Below, piece by piece: positions 1 to 7,268 of a stretch of DNA of 48,669 bases; the stretch's first letter is position 1, and every line of letters begins with the position of its first letter. The notes beneath the pieces were generated by a model. The model did not search any database. It saw only the letters and a list, made by a program, of their open reading frames with translations, and was not told where the DNA came from. The DNA lies in assembly GCF_001865245.1 (NCBI RefSeq), contig NZ_MKXB01000097.1:1-48669 (forward strand), read 5' to 3'. The stretch comes from Streptomyces sp. CC53 (GTDB lineage: Bacteria > Actinomycetota > Actinomycetes > Streptomycetales > Streptomycetaceae). The position numbers and the translations under genes were made by a program.

Positions 1-1
1 C

Positions 2-490
2 ACCAGATCGCTCACACCCCACCAACGACCCAGAACCCGAATCGTTTCGGATCAATATCTGAGCACCTACAAGATCGACAAGAGCGACCGTCGGGCGCAG
101 GCGCTGCTGATCTCGTACCAGATGCAGTGGTTCGAGCTGCTGCGTCACGCGGACGGCGCCGACCGTCTCTCCAAGGAGCAGTTCCAGACCGCCATCCGCG
201 CGGTGAGCGTGGACACCAGCCGCTTCAACATGGTCGAGGGCGTCCCGCACGCCATCTTCGACATCATGGACACCGACGGCGACAACACCATCAGCAAGGC
301 CGAGTTCAAGAAGTACCTGGACGTCTGGGGCATCACCGACCCTGGCGCCATGGACACCTTCCATGAGCTGGACCTCGACGGCGACGGAGAGATCAGCCGG
401 CAGGAGTTCATCCGCGCGGTCAGGGAGTTCTTTTACTCCCAGGACCTGGAGGCCCCGGGCAGCCTGTTCTTCGGGCGCCTGTCCGGCTGA
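2..490 (+). CDS. EF-hand calcium-binding protein (5' part missing)
   Basis: The frame is open to the left edge. Family-like sequence starts near base 50-62; an ATG at 122 exists but lies inside the conserved region. Two good EF-hand loops are visible, DTDGDNTISKAEF and DLDGDGEISRQEF, with acidic residues at the calcium-coordinating positions. A third, degenerate one follows LRHADGADRL. Streptomyces calerythrin-like proteins have about 170 residues and four hands, so the first hand is missing here. The bases before about 50 do not encode one, which suggests a recombination point or the window edge. It is probably a cytosolic calcium buffer or sensor. It converges on a second EF-hand gene, with a long hairpin between them. 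Confidence 0.75.
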   Translation, partial: TRSLTPHQRPRTRIVSDQYLSTYKIDKSDRRAQALLISYQMQWFELLRHADGADRLSKEQFQTAIRAVSVDTSRFNMVEGVPHAIFDIMDTDGDNTISKAEFKKYLDVWGITDPGAMDTFHELDLDGDGEISRQEFIRAVREFFYSQDLEAPGSLFFGRLSG

Positions 491-596
491 GAGGCGGGGT
501 CTCCCACCCGTACAGCGGGCCCTGCGGGCATCGCGTCGGCTCGGATGACTGCCTGATCCTCACCCGGCGGTGGTCCTCCGGGGCGTTGCACCTGGA

Positions 597-645
597 AGCG
601 GTCCGGGTCCGGAACCATGGATGGTGGTTCCGAACCTGGACCGCT
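597..645. terminator. bidirectional terminator hairpin
   Basis: Arms of 21 bases (597-617 and 625-645) pair at 19 positions around a 7-base loop. It sits between the stop codons of two convergent EF-hand genes, so it can end both transcripts. There is no T-tract, which is usual in Streptomyces. Confidence 0.75.
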
Positions 646-651
646 TTCGAC

Positions 652-1134
652 TCAGGAGGCGGCGTACGTCTCCTTGACATGCCGGCTGTACTCGTCGACG
701 GCGATGTAGCCGTCCCCGTCATCGTCGACTTCCTGGAACGCAGTCAGAGCGTCGATCTGGGAGAGGCCGAAGCCGGTCTTCCAGGTCATCCACTCGCTCA
801 TGCTCACCCTGCTGTCGCCGTCCTTGTCGAACAGGCCCAGGAGGGCGATCTCGTACGGGATGATGACGTTGTCGATGAACCTCGGGTCCCCCGCAGCGGC
901 AGTGAACTCCTCGAGAGTGACAGCCCCCTCGGCACCGGCGCCGGCGGCCAGTGCCTCCCACATGCGGTTGGCGAGGGCGGTGGTCTGCCGCCACCGAGGA
1001 CTGCCCGGAGCAGCGTCCGCACTGACGCACGCGCGATGAGCCACCGCGTCGAAGTCGACTCGCTCGATCACGCCGTTCCCGTCCGTGTCCATCTCCTTGA
1101 ACAGTGCCTGGAAGTGCTCATCTCGCGTACCCAT
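652..1134 (-). CDS. EF-hand calcium-binding protein, 160 aa
   Basis: A full-length calerythrin-like protein with four EF-hands, one degenerate. The first loop, at residues 16-27, is DTDGNGVIERVD. The second (GAGAEGAVTLEEF) lacks most ligands. The third (DKDGDSRVSMSEW) and fourth (DDDGDGYIAVDEY) look intact. The start MGTRDEH at 1134 was chosen because it begins just before the first hand and is preceded by a purine-rich stretch; an upstream in-frame ATG at 1248 would add 38 residues that do not resemble the family. The expected role is cytosolic calcium binding. It faces the other EF-hand gene tail to tail and is divergent from dksA. Confidence 0.85.
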   Translation of the reverse strand: MGTRDEHFQALFKEMDTDGNGVIERVDFDAVAHRACVSADAAPGSPRWRQTTALANRMWEALAAGAGAEGAVTLEEFTAAAGDPRFIDNVIIPYEIALLGLFDKDGDSRVSMSEWMTWKTGFGLSQIDALTAFQEVDDDGDGYIAVDEYSRHVKETYAAS

Positions 1135-1440
1135 GGTCTCACCTGGCCTTTCTATTGAAGGGGTACCAGTGATCCACTGTGCTGGTTCACTGCCCAAGTG
1201 GCCCTCGAACCAGGTCATGATCCCCCGAATGGGGCACCAGGCGGCCACCTCTACGGGGGATCCGCTCTTAAAGCCTGTCCCCTTGGTCGGGGCTGGCCAG
1301 CGAACTCAGCGTCGTTTTGATCCGGATCATGGAAGCCGAGGGTGAAAGATCCGCATTGTTGCTCTGTTGTGCACCCCGCGCTGCAAAGATCATCTTGCAG
1401 TCGGCCTGGCGGCCGACCTGGACGCGACAGAGGAGGAACG
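1135..1440. other. divergent intergenic region, no gene
   Basis: About 300 bases between the EF-hand gene (leftward) and dksA (rightward). It must hold both promoters. Visible elements are a short inverted repeat CAGTG-ATC-CACTG (1167-1179) and a 20-base imperfect palindrome at 1381-1400. I cannot place -35/-10 boxes with confidence. Confidence 0.5.
1381..1400. promoter_or_regulatory. palindrome upstream of dksA
   Basis: CTGCAAAGATCATCTTGCAG is an imperfect dyad: CTGCAA pairs with TTGCAG and GAT with ATC. It ends 40 bases before the dksA start, a plausible operator position. No binding protein can be named. Confidence 0.35.
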
Positions 1441-1869
1441 TTGTCGAAACCGGCGAATATGTACGGGGTTGAGCCCTACAAGGAGACCAAGGGTGAGGAG
1501 TACATGGGTGAGCCCATGCGCAAGCACTTCTCCAGGCTCCTCAGCGCCTGGAAGGGGGAACTGATGACCAGTGTGGACCGGACCGTGAGTCGCCTGGAGG
1601 ACGAAGCCACGGGCTCCCCCGACTCTGCCGATCGAGCCTCCCAGGAGGAGGAGTTCGCCCTGGAGCTACGCAACCGCGACCGGGAACGGAAGCTCATCAA
1701 GAAGATCGACAAGACTCTCAACAAGATCCGGGACGAAGAGTACGGCTGGTGCGATTCCTGCGGGATCGAGATCGGACTTCGTCTTCTGGAAGCACGTCCC
1801 ACCGCTGATCTCTGCTTCGACTGCAAGGAAGTCGCAGAGAAGAAGGAAGAGACGGTCGGCAAGGGCTAG
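1441..1869 (+). CDS. dksA: DksA, gammaproteobacterial-type RNA polymerase-binding regulator
   Basis: A 142-residue homologue of E. coli DksA over almost its whole length. DksA enters the secondary channel of RNA polymerase and acts with ppGpp. Residues 60-72 (PDSADRASQEEEF) are the coiled-coil tip; the functional D-x-x-D-x-A pattern is kept as D61, D64 and A66. The zinc finger is C104-x2-C107-x17-C125-x2-C128, as in E. coli. RNRDRERKLIKKI and EARPTADLC match the E. coli protein as I remember it. A TTG start at 1441 is preferred because AGGAGG lies four bases upstream (1431-1436); the ATG at 1459 has no ribosome site. DksA-like proteins native to actinomycetes are much more divergent, so this gene is probably transferred. 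Debris of two transposases lies immediately downstream. Confidence 0.93.
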   Translation: MSKPANMYGVEPYKETKGEEYMGEPMRKHFSRLLSAWKGELMTSVDRTVSRLEDEATGSPDSADRASQEEEFALELRNRDRERKLIKKIDKTLNKIRDEEYGWCDSCGIEIGLRLLEARPTADLCFDCKEVAEKKEETVGKG

Positions 1870-1882
1870 CTTCCGGAAGCGG

Positions 1883-2095
1883 TCATCTGCGGTTCCAGAT
1901 CAGAATGGCCGCGAGACGGAGTGCGGCCTGGTATGCGACGGCGAGCTTGTCCGTTCGCAGCGCCAGGCCACGCCACTGCTTTTAGACGGGCGATGCACCG
2001 TTCGACCGTGTTGCGTTCTCGGCAGGTCTCGCGGTCGAAGCGAGGCGGCCGTCCTCCGCGGGAACCTCGGCGCGTCCCGCAACCGGCGGACCAGG
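1883..2095 (-). pseudogene. IS5-family transposase, 3' remnant with frameshift
   Basis: On the minus strand the sequence encodes GGRPPRFDRE, then RERNTVERCIARLK, and after a one-base shift at an A run (1980-1983) QWRGLALRTDKLAVAYQAAL and LAAILIW before a stop at 1883-1885. This is the C-terminal end of IS5-group DDE transposases common in Streptomyces, including the NTVER helix with the last catalytic acidic residue. The rest of the gene is gone, so it is dead. Confidence 0.8.
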
Positions 2096-2108
2096 TCCGT
2101 AACCGGCT

Positions 2109-2236
2109 ATCGCCCGGCTCTCCCCGCTCAAGGACCGGCACATCAACTTCCGGGGTCGCTACCTGTTCAACATCACCGCCAGCGGCCCCGGACAGGGCCT
2201 GCGCCCCGGACGCGCCCGAGGCCGGCGACGAGGAGG
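2109..2236 (+). pseudogene. Tn3-family transposase C-terminal remnant
   Basis: The plus strand reads IARLSPLKDRHINFRGRY followed by LFNITASGPGQGLRP. This matches the extreme C terminus of actinobacterial Tn3-family TnpA proteins (ARLSPL..xxxNxxGRYxF). After GLRP the frame shifts and the usual acidic tail appears in the next frame as PDAPEAGDEEEQ. It is a short, frame-broken scrap next to the IS5 remnant, so one element may once have inserted in the other. Confidence 0.65.
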
Positions 2237-2281
2237 AACAGTCCCGAAGGCGACCTTCCGCGGGCGCGCTGCAATGGATGG

Positions 2282-2533
2282 TCAGTTGCGCCCGGTGGCG
2301 GCCCTGACGTAGAGGATGGCCTCTTCAACGCTGCCGCGCATCAGCCTCTCTTGGTCCTGGTCGGGGATGTCAATCTGGAACTCTTCCTCGAAGGAGGAGA
2401 TCAGCACGTTGAAGTCCTCGATGTCGTCCACCTTCAGATCGGCGCGGAACAGCTTCCCGGGGGTCACCTCTTCCTCCTTGATGGCCATCTGCTCGGCAAC
2501 AATCTTGATTACTCGCTCGTGGATGGTGTCCAC
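2282..2533 (-). CDS. acyl-carrier-protein homologue lacking the phosphopantetheine serine
   Basis: An 83-residue protein with the length and pattern of a bacterial acyl carrier protein. MDTIHERVIKIVAEQ resembles E. coli AcpP (STIEERVKKIIGEQ), and SFEEEFQIDIPDQD matches ALEEEFDTEIPDEE. Where a functional ACP has Asp-Ser-Leu, this protein has D36-D37-I38, with one extra residue before the next helix. It therefore has no serine for 4'-phosphopantetheine and should not carry acyl groups. The GTG start at 2533 is supported by an AAGG-type site just upstream and by the family N terminus. It may be a regulatory or decoy paralogue that binds ACP partners (inference). Its proteobacterial flavour matches the nearby dksA. 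Confidence 0.8.
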   Translation of the reverse strand: MDTIHERVIKIVAEQMAIKEEEVTPGKLFRADLKVDDIEDFNVLISSFEEEFQIDIPDQDQERLMRGSVEEAILYVRAATGRN

Positions 2534-2629
2534 TGCGCCTTGCCTCTCTCTCGGACGTAGCAACAACCGAGCGAACCTAACCGCTCCCACAGGAAGCCGA
2601 TACCTCGCACCGCGGCAAACACCCACATG

Positions 2630-2995
2630 GAGTCAGCTCGCACAAACGTGCTGACCGGCAGCGGCAAGGCTGACCACTCGATCCCCGGCATCGTCCTCGC
2701 CGCTCTCTCGCTGGCGATCATGCCCTTCCTGTCGGCAGCGCAACGCAAGGCCGGCCGCGAGCTCGGCTCCGCGTCCGCGGTCGCCGACTCCAAGCAGACC
2801 CTGCTGTGCACATACCTCTCCGCCGTACTCCTGATCGACGGCCCAGACCTCTTCCCGGAACCCGGCCGGGCACCGGGCCTGACCTGCCGCCTCTACCAGA
2901 CCGCCGACGGCCTGGCCGGGGTCGACCAGCTCCGCCAGGCCCTGACCAGCGCCCTCTACGCTGTTCCGCAGATCCGGCAAAGGGAGCGAGTGGAC
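2630..2995 (+). pseudogene. fused remnants: CDF cation exporter + thioredoxin-like protein
   Basis: The first half encodes ADHSIPGIVLAALSLAIMPF and RKAGRELGSASAVADSKQTL, typical of an internal membrane segment of cation diffusion facilitator metal exporters. After LLCTYLSAVLL it switches abruptly to IDGPDLFPEPGRAPGLTCRL and YQTADGLAG. That resembles the C terminus of small thioredoxin-fold proteins found beside metal and mercury resistance genes. Neither part is complete and I see no start codon with a ribosome site, so I call it a deletion joint between two dead genes. It runs in frame into the following methyltransferase. Confidence 0.6.
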
Positions 2996-3660
2996 ATGAG
3001 CGACGACGCCACACAGCTGGCCGAGGCGCAGCGCCAGCACTGGCAGAACACCTACACCGCCCACCCTGGCATGTACGGCGAGAGGCCCTCCGCCCCCGCC
3101 GCCCACGCCGTGCGCGCCTTCCGGACGGCCGGAGCCACGGACGTGCTGGAGCTGGGTGCAGGCCACGGCCGGGACGCCCTGTACTTCGCCCGCGAGGGCT
3201 TCACCGTCCAGGCCACCGACTTCAGCCCCGTCGGCCTGGAGCAACTCCACCAAGCCGCCCAGGCACAGGACATCGCCCAGCGGGTGACCACCGCGGTCCA
3301 CGGCGTACGCGAACCGCTGCCCCTGCCGGACTCCTCCACCGACGCCGTCTTCGCACACATGCTGCTGTGCATGGCCCTGTCGACCCAGGAACTCCACGCC
3401 CTGGTCGGCGAGATCCGCCGCGTACTACGCCCGGCGGCACCTTCGTCTACACGGTCCGCCACACCGGCGACGCCCACTACGGCGCCGGCACCGCCCACGG
3501 CGACGACATCTACGAACACGGCGGCTTCGCCGTGCACTTCTTCCCCCGTTACCTCGTCGACTCCCTCGCCGACGGCTGGACCCTCAACGAGGTCCACGCC
3601 TTCGAGGCAGGCGACCTGCCCCGCCGCCTGTGGCGCGTCACCCAGACCCTGCCCCGATGA
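2996..3660 (+). pseudogene. class I SAM-dependent methyltransferase, single-base frameshift
   Basis: From the ATG at 2996 (GGGAG upstream at 2982-2986) the protein shows the SAM-binding motif I VLELGAGHGRD at residues 50-60, the acidic motif II (TDFSP) and the post-motif LPLPDSSTDAVFAHML. At base 3431-3432 one base appears to be missing: EIRRVLRP continues as GGTFVYTVRHTGDAHYG only in the frame that ends at 3660. The joined product would be about 222 residues, normal for TehB/UbiE-like enzymes. Either it is a pseudogene or there is a sequencing error. The substrate is unknown. Its stop overlaps the start of the TusA-like gene (ATGA), so the two were an operon. Confidence 0.8.
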
Positions 3661-3965
3661 ACACCGCCCCGACACCCAAGGCCGACATCACCGTCGACGG
3701 CACCGGACTCCTGTGCGTCACGCTCCTGCTGCGCCTGCTCAAGCAGAGAGAGGACGCACCTCCCGGCGCCGTGGTGCACGTGACCGCGAGCGACCCTGCA
3801 GCCCCGCTCGACCTGCCTGCCTGGTGCCACATGGTCGGCCACGACTACCTCGGTCCTGTACTCGGGGCCCCGCTGGTGTGCGGGATCCAGCTGGCCGCAG
3901 GCACTCGCCCCACACGCGCTGACGCGCCCTGGCATCCCGCGCCAACTGCGTGCCCCCGGGAGTGA
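3657..3965 (+). CDS. TusA-family sulfur-carrier-like protein
   Basis: A 102-residue protein starting at the ATG that overlaps the methyltransferase stop. ITVDGTGLLCVTLLLRLLKQ followed by PPGAVVHVTASDPAAPLDLP, AWCHMVGHDYLGP is the TusA/SirA fold order: first strand, cysteine helix, DDPA-type strand, and the second helix ending in GH. In TusA the active cysteine sits in CPxP; here the cysteine remains but both prolines are replaced (CVTL). Persulfide transfer is possible but unproven. The last 25 residues are proline- and arginine-rich and may be out of family. Confidence 0.65.
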   Translation: MNTAPTPKADITVDGTGLLCVTLLLRLLKQREDAPPGAVVHVTASDPAAPLDLPAWCHMVGHDYLGPVLGAPLVCGIQLAAGTRPTRADAPWHPAPTACPRE

Positions 3966-4040
3966 ATCGCACCACCAACCGATCGGTCCACGGCGCGTGA
4001 TTGCGGTGGCATTCCACAACTTCTGATAGCCGGAACTACC

Positions 4041-4325
4041 AGCAGTACCGTCCGGGTCCTGGTGGCAGCCGGTCAGCCGGGCGACGCCGATCACGGCGCC
4101 GGTCGGCAGGTCGCGGCCGCGGATCGTACGGGCGACCAGCGGCACGCGCAGGGCGGGCCGGTCGATCTGCAGGCCCGCGTGCAGCAGCACCAGGCCGCGC
4201 CAGGACCAGGGCTGCGGGCGGTTCTCGATCGTCTTGGCCCCGGCGACGATGGCGGTGGTCCACGGCTGCCTGACGCTGATTCCGCGGATCCAGTCGCCCG
4301 CCGGCGGAAGGGGTTCGGTGCTCAT
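4041..4325 (-). pseudogene. ASCH-domain protein, C-terminally truncated
   Basis: The ATG at 4325 overlaps the stop of the diguanylate cyclase gene (ATGA). The N terminus, DWIRGISVRQPWTTAIVAGA then KTIENRPQPWSWRGLVLLHA, is typical of ASCH domains, a PUA-related fold linked to RNA or nucleotide binding. Similarity continues through TGAVIGVARLTGCHQDPDGT and then stops near base 4040. The frame stays open to 3549, but only antisense to the TusA and methyltransferase genes. The last part of the domain is therefore lost at what looks like a recombination junction between the left mosaic and the transfer operon. Confidence 0.65.
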
Positions 4326-4996
4326 GCCGCTCGCCCCCAGACTGCCGTGCCCGGCCGCCCGGCCCGCCGGCCGTTGACGGTCGGGAGCGTGGTGTGCGCG
4401 GGGGTAGCGAGGTGGGCGCGGCCGGAGTGCTTGCCGTCGTACAGGGCCGCGTCGGCGGCCCGCTGCAACACGGCGAGGTCGCGGGTGGCGAGGACGCTGG
4501 TGCTCGCGGCGCCGACCGAGGCGGCGACGTCGACGGTGCGGCCGTCCTCGAGGACAACGGGGGTGTGCAGCATCCGGACGAGCTGCGCGAGACGCGGCTC
4601 CAGGTGCGCGGCGGTCACCTGGACGACGACGGCGAACTCGTCGCCTCCGAGCCGGCCGACGGACGCTCGCGGGCCCGCCCACGCGGTGAGTCGGGCGCCG
4701 AACGCGGCGAGGACGGCGTCCCCAGCCGGGTGCCCCATCGTGTCGTTCACGGCCTTGAAGCGGTCGGCGTCGACCATGACCACGGCCAGGTCGTCGCGGC
4801 GGGCCAGGAGTCGGCGGGCGCGGGCGGTATAGGCGTTGCGGCGCAGCAGGCCGGTCAGCGGGTCCTTGTCCGCGCGGGCGAGCTGCTTGAGCAGCACCGT
4901 CGCGTGGACCGCCCAGCCGGTCAACGGCACGGCGACGGTCGTCAGTAAGAGGGCGCGCTGGCCGATCCGGCCCTGAACGCGCAGGAGGGGCGACAT
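4322..4996 (-). CDS. diguanylate cyclase (GGDEF) with one membrane segment
   Basis: A 224-residue protein. Residues about 14-37 form one hydrophobic helix; DPLTGLLRR (45-53), VVMVDADRFKAVND (72-85) and RLGGDEFAVV (115-124) are the GGDEF-domain landmarks, with an intact GGDEF signature at 117-121. It should make cyclic di-GMP from two GTP at the membrane. The usual inhibitory RxxD site five residues before GGDEF is not present; the sequence there is PRASVG. The start at 4996 follows GGAG at suitable spacing. It is the penultimate gene of the long leftward operon. Confidence 0.88.
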   Translation of the reverse strand: MSPLLRVQGRIGQRALLLTTVAVPLTGWAVHATVLLKQLARADKDPLTGLLRRNAYTARARRLLARRDDLAVVMVDADRFKAVNDTMGHPAGDAVLAAFGARLTAWAGPRASVGRLGGDEFAVVVQVTAAHLEPRLAQLVRMLHTPVVLEDGRTVDVAASVGAASTSVLATRDLAVLQRAADAALYDGKHSGRAHLATPAHTTLPTVNGRRAGRPGTAVWGRAA

Positions 4997-5087
4997 ACTT
5001 GGGTTCTCCGTCTCGTCTCGTACGGGATGGATGGGCCCGGGGCAGCCGACGAAGCCGCCAAGCAAGTGCGGCTGTCCCGGGGCGGAG

Positions 5088-5393
5088 CTACAGCGCGAAG
5101 TCGCTGCGGGTGGTCCAACTGACGGGGTTGTGCCAGAGGCCGGCCTTCGCGGCGGGCCACTCCATCTGCCAGCCGGGCCTCAGCCCGCGCGCTCCCCAGC
5201 TGTCCGGCTGCTTGCCGGGGATCTCGAGTCCGGCCGTGTGCGCGGCGAGTGCGGCGTCGTACACCTCGTGGGCGCGGCGCAGGGCCGCGGCGGGGGAGTC
5301 GGCGACGCCGGTGAAGACGTGCACGCCCTTGCGGGCCGGGTTGCTGGTGTCGTGTATCGGGACGTCGACCTCATAGAACTCGGTGCGCGGCAT
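5088..5393 (-). CDS. conserved-looking hypothetical, 101 aa
   Basis: Not recognised. MPRTEFYEVDVPIHDTSNPA begins a mixed alpha/beta small soluble protein with a predicted helix rich in alanine (AALRRAHEVYDAALAAHTAG). No cysteines, membrane segment or signal peptide are present. The ATG at 5393 is chosen over 5402 because the GAGAGGAG ribosome site would abut the earlier one. It lies in the leftward operon between the GGDEF gene and a 256-residue gene. Confidence 0.6.
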   Translation of the reverse strand: MPRTEFYEVDVPIHDTSNPARKGVHVFTGVADSPAAALRRAHEVYDAALAAHTAGLEIPGKQPDSWGARGLRPGWQMEWPAAKAGLWHNPVSWTTRSDFAL

Positions 5394-5488
5394 GACGCCC
5401 ATCTCCTCTCCGTGTCAGTGCTTGAGGGGCCACCGCGACCGCCCCGGCCTCCGTGGTGCGGGAGGGCCGGGGCGGCACGGAGAGCCCG

Positions 5489-6259
5489 TCAGGCAGCGAC
5501 GGCGGCGGGGGAGTCCAGGCCGGTGCCGCGGAGCGCGTCCAGGACGTACGCGTCGAAGCGGGCCTGGTGCTGGGCGGCGACCGCGTAGCCGGTGGCGCGG
5601 CTGTAGGCGTAGCTGTACGCGTACATGCTGGCGTCGGTGTCGGCGAGGGCCTGGTCGACGGCGCGGCGCGCGAGGTGCTCGATCCAGGTCTGCGCGGCCG
5701 ACTCGCGGCGGGCGTGCGACGTCGCGGCGGCCACCGACTCCGCCCACCGTCCGCTGCCGCAGGCGCGGCCGCCGCACTGCGCCCAGTTCCACTGCCGCTG
5801 GCGCATGCCCTCGGGGTCGGCGTCCCAGTCCGCAGCCCAGCGCACGGCCTGCTCGGGGATCTGCTGCTGGACGACGTCCAGGACCTCACGGCCGGCGGCG
5901 CCGAGCGCACGGTGGGCGTCGGTCTCCTCGAGGACGCGGATCCGGTGGGAGAGCAGCCGGTAGGGGTAGTGGCGCTGGCCCCAGTTGCCGGTCTCCCCGA
6001 GCGGCTCCACGATCCACAGCCGTACGGGCCAGGTGACGGGCCAGATGCCGGTGTCCTCCAGCGCCTCGCCGACGCGCTTGACCATGCGGAAGTACGAGAA
6101 GGGGCTCTCGTCGAACCACAGGTTGGTGCAGGGCTTGGGGTGGTCGACGACCTGGCCGACGTTGGCGGCGAGGTTCACCGGGGTGCCGGCGTGCCGGGAC
6201 ACCTCGATGATGCCGTCGGCGGGAGTGGCGATGTACCAGGTGACAGGCTTGCGGGCCAT
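5489..6259 (-). CDS. hypothetical protein, 256 aa
   Basis: Unrecognised soluble protein. The ATG at 6259 follows GGAGG with good spacing. The first half is rich in tryptophan and proline (LWFDESPFSYFRMVKRVGEA, WPVTWPVRLWIVEPLGETGN). The second half is alpha-helical and ends in a tyrosine/alanine stretch (DASMYAYSYAYSRATGYAVA). No catalytic motif is evident. Position in the transfer operon suggests an accessory role only. Confidence 0.65.
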   Translation of the reverse strand: MARKPVTWYIATPADGIIEVSRHAGTPVNLAANVGQVVDHPKPCTNLWFDESPFSYFRMVKRVGEALEDTGIWPVTWPVRLWIVEPLGETGNWGQRHYPYRLLSHRIRVLEETDAHRALGAAGREVLDVVQQQIPEQAVRWAADWDADPEGMRQRQWNWAQCGGRACGSGRWAESVAAATSHARRESAAQTWIEHLARRAVDQALADTDASMYAYSYAYSRATGYAVAAQHQARFDAYVLDALRGTGLDSPAAVAA

Positions 6260-6336
6260 GCGGTCCTCCAGGAGGGGGTGTGGGCGGCCGGGGCCGCTCG
6301 GTAACCGGGTGTTGGCCGGGGTGCGCACGTCGGCGG

Positions 6337-7179
6337 TCAGGCGCGGTAGACGGGCGGGCGGACTCCGGCGCGCAGCTCGCGGATGATCGAGCAGGGGCCC
6401 TTGGTGGCGCAGTACGCGTCGTCGGTGTCCGGGAGGGCGTCGCCGGTGGTGCCCCACATGTCGCGGGCGACCGCGTTCACGACGCGCAGCATCTCGCCGT
6501 TGTTGGGGCGGCAGGCGCTGTTGGTGCGGGCGCCGTGCCGGTGAGCGCTGAGGATGTGCTGGCGGGCCTGGCGGGCGGCCCAGCGGCGGCTGCTGGGGCC
6601 GGTGTTCTCGTGGACGTGCCCGCTGTCGTGGAAGGTGTCGAGGTGGCAGGCGGTGCAGTGGTAGGTGACCAGCTGCTGCGGCTCGCTGTCGGGAAGCCAC
6701 TTGCCTTCGAACTCGTAGACGATGACCTCCGCGCCCGTGGTCACGGTGTGGGCGAAGGCGGTGACGAGGCCCACGCCGTCCGCGATGCCGCCGCGCTGTG
6801 CCTGGTTCCAGAAGACGCGGGGGAGGAAGTCGTCCCAGCCCTTGCCGTGGGGCCACTGGGCGTACATGACGCCCTGCGAGGCGTCGAAGGTCGCCCGGCC
6901 GTCGGTGTTCTCGCGCTTGTACTGCTCGATCTGCTCGATCGACCCGAAGTAGGTGGCGGAGAACTCCTCGGACTCCAGGAAGATCAGCCCGTAGCCCTCG
7001 GGGCGGGTGTCGTGGCCGTTCTCCTTGAGCATGTCGACCATGTCCTCGTAGCCGGGGTTCCCGGGGGCGATGGTGCCGACGAGGGGGAGCCGGTAGTAGT
7101 CGCAGCTGGTGACGTGGGCCGGGTTGGTGTCGCTGACGTGGTGCGGATTGCCGTACGTGTTCGTGATCGTGATGCCCAT
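6337..7179 (-). CDS. hypothetical protein with a CxxC pair, 280 aa
   Basis: Unrecognised. The ATG at 7179 follows AGGAAGGG. The N terminus, MGITITNTYGNPHHVSDTNP, is followed by an alpha/beta region with GYGLIFLESEEFSATYFGSI. Near residue 200 there is a possible zinc site (YHCTACHLDTFHDSGHVH) with C-x2-C and several histidines. It is probably cytosolic. It has the same spacing and orientation as its operon neighbours. Confidence 0.6.
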   Translation of the reverse strand: MGITITNTYGNPHHVSDTNPAHVTSCDYYRLPLVGTIAPGNPGYEDMVDMLKENGHDTRPEGYGLIFLESEEFSATYFGSIEQIEQYKRENTDGRATFDASQGVMYAQWPHGKGWDDFLPRVFWNQAQRGGIADGVGLVTAFAHTVTTGAEVIVYEFEGKWLPDSEPQQLVTYHCTACHLDTFHDSGHVHENTGPSSRRWAARQARQHILSAHRHGARTNSACRPNNGEMLRVVNAVARDMWGTTGDALPDTDDAYCATKGPCSIIRELRAGVRPPVYRA

Positions 7180-7268
7180 GGCGGGGTGCCCTTCCTGGGG
7201 TAACGGCGGGCGCCGGGTGATCCCGGCGCCCTGTGGGGTGGGGTTGTTCGGCGTGGCGGCGGTACGCC

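Noticed and set aside
1..60. Telomere at the left edge
   Set aside because: No dense palindromes of the kind found at Streptomyces linear ends are present in the first bases.
3549..4040. C-terminal extension of the ASCH frame
   Set aside because: The frame stays open only because it is antisense to the TusA and methyltransferase coding regions; it has no ASCH similarity.
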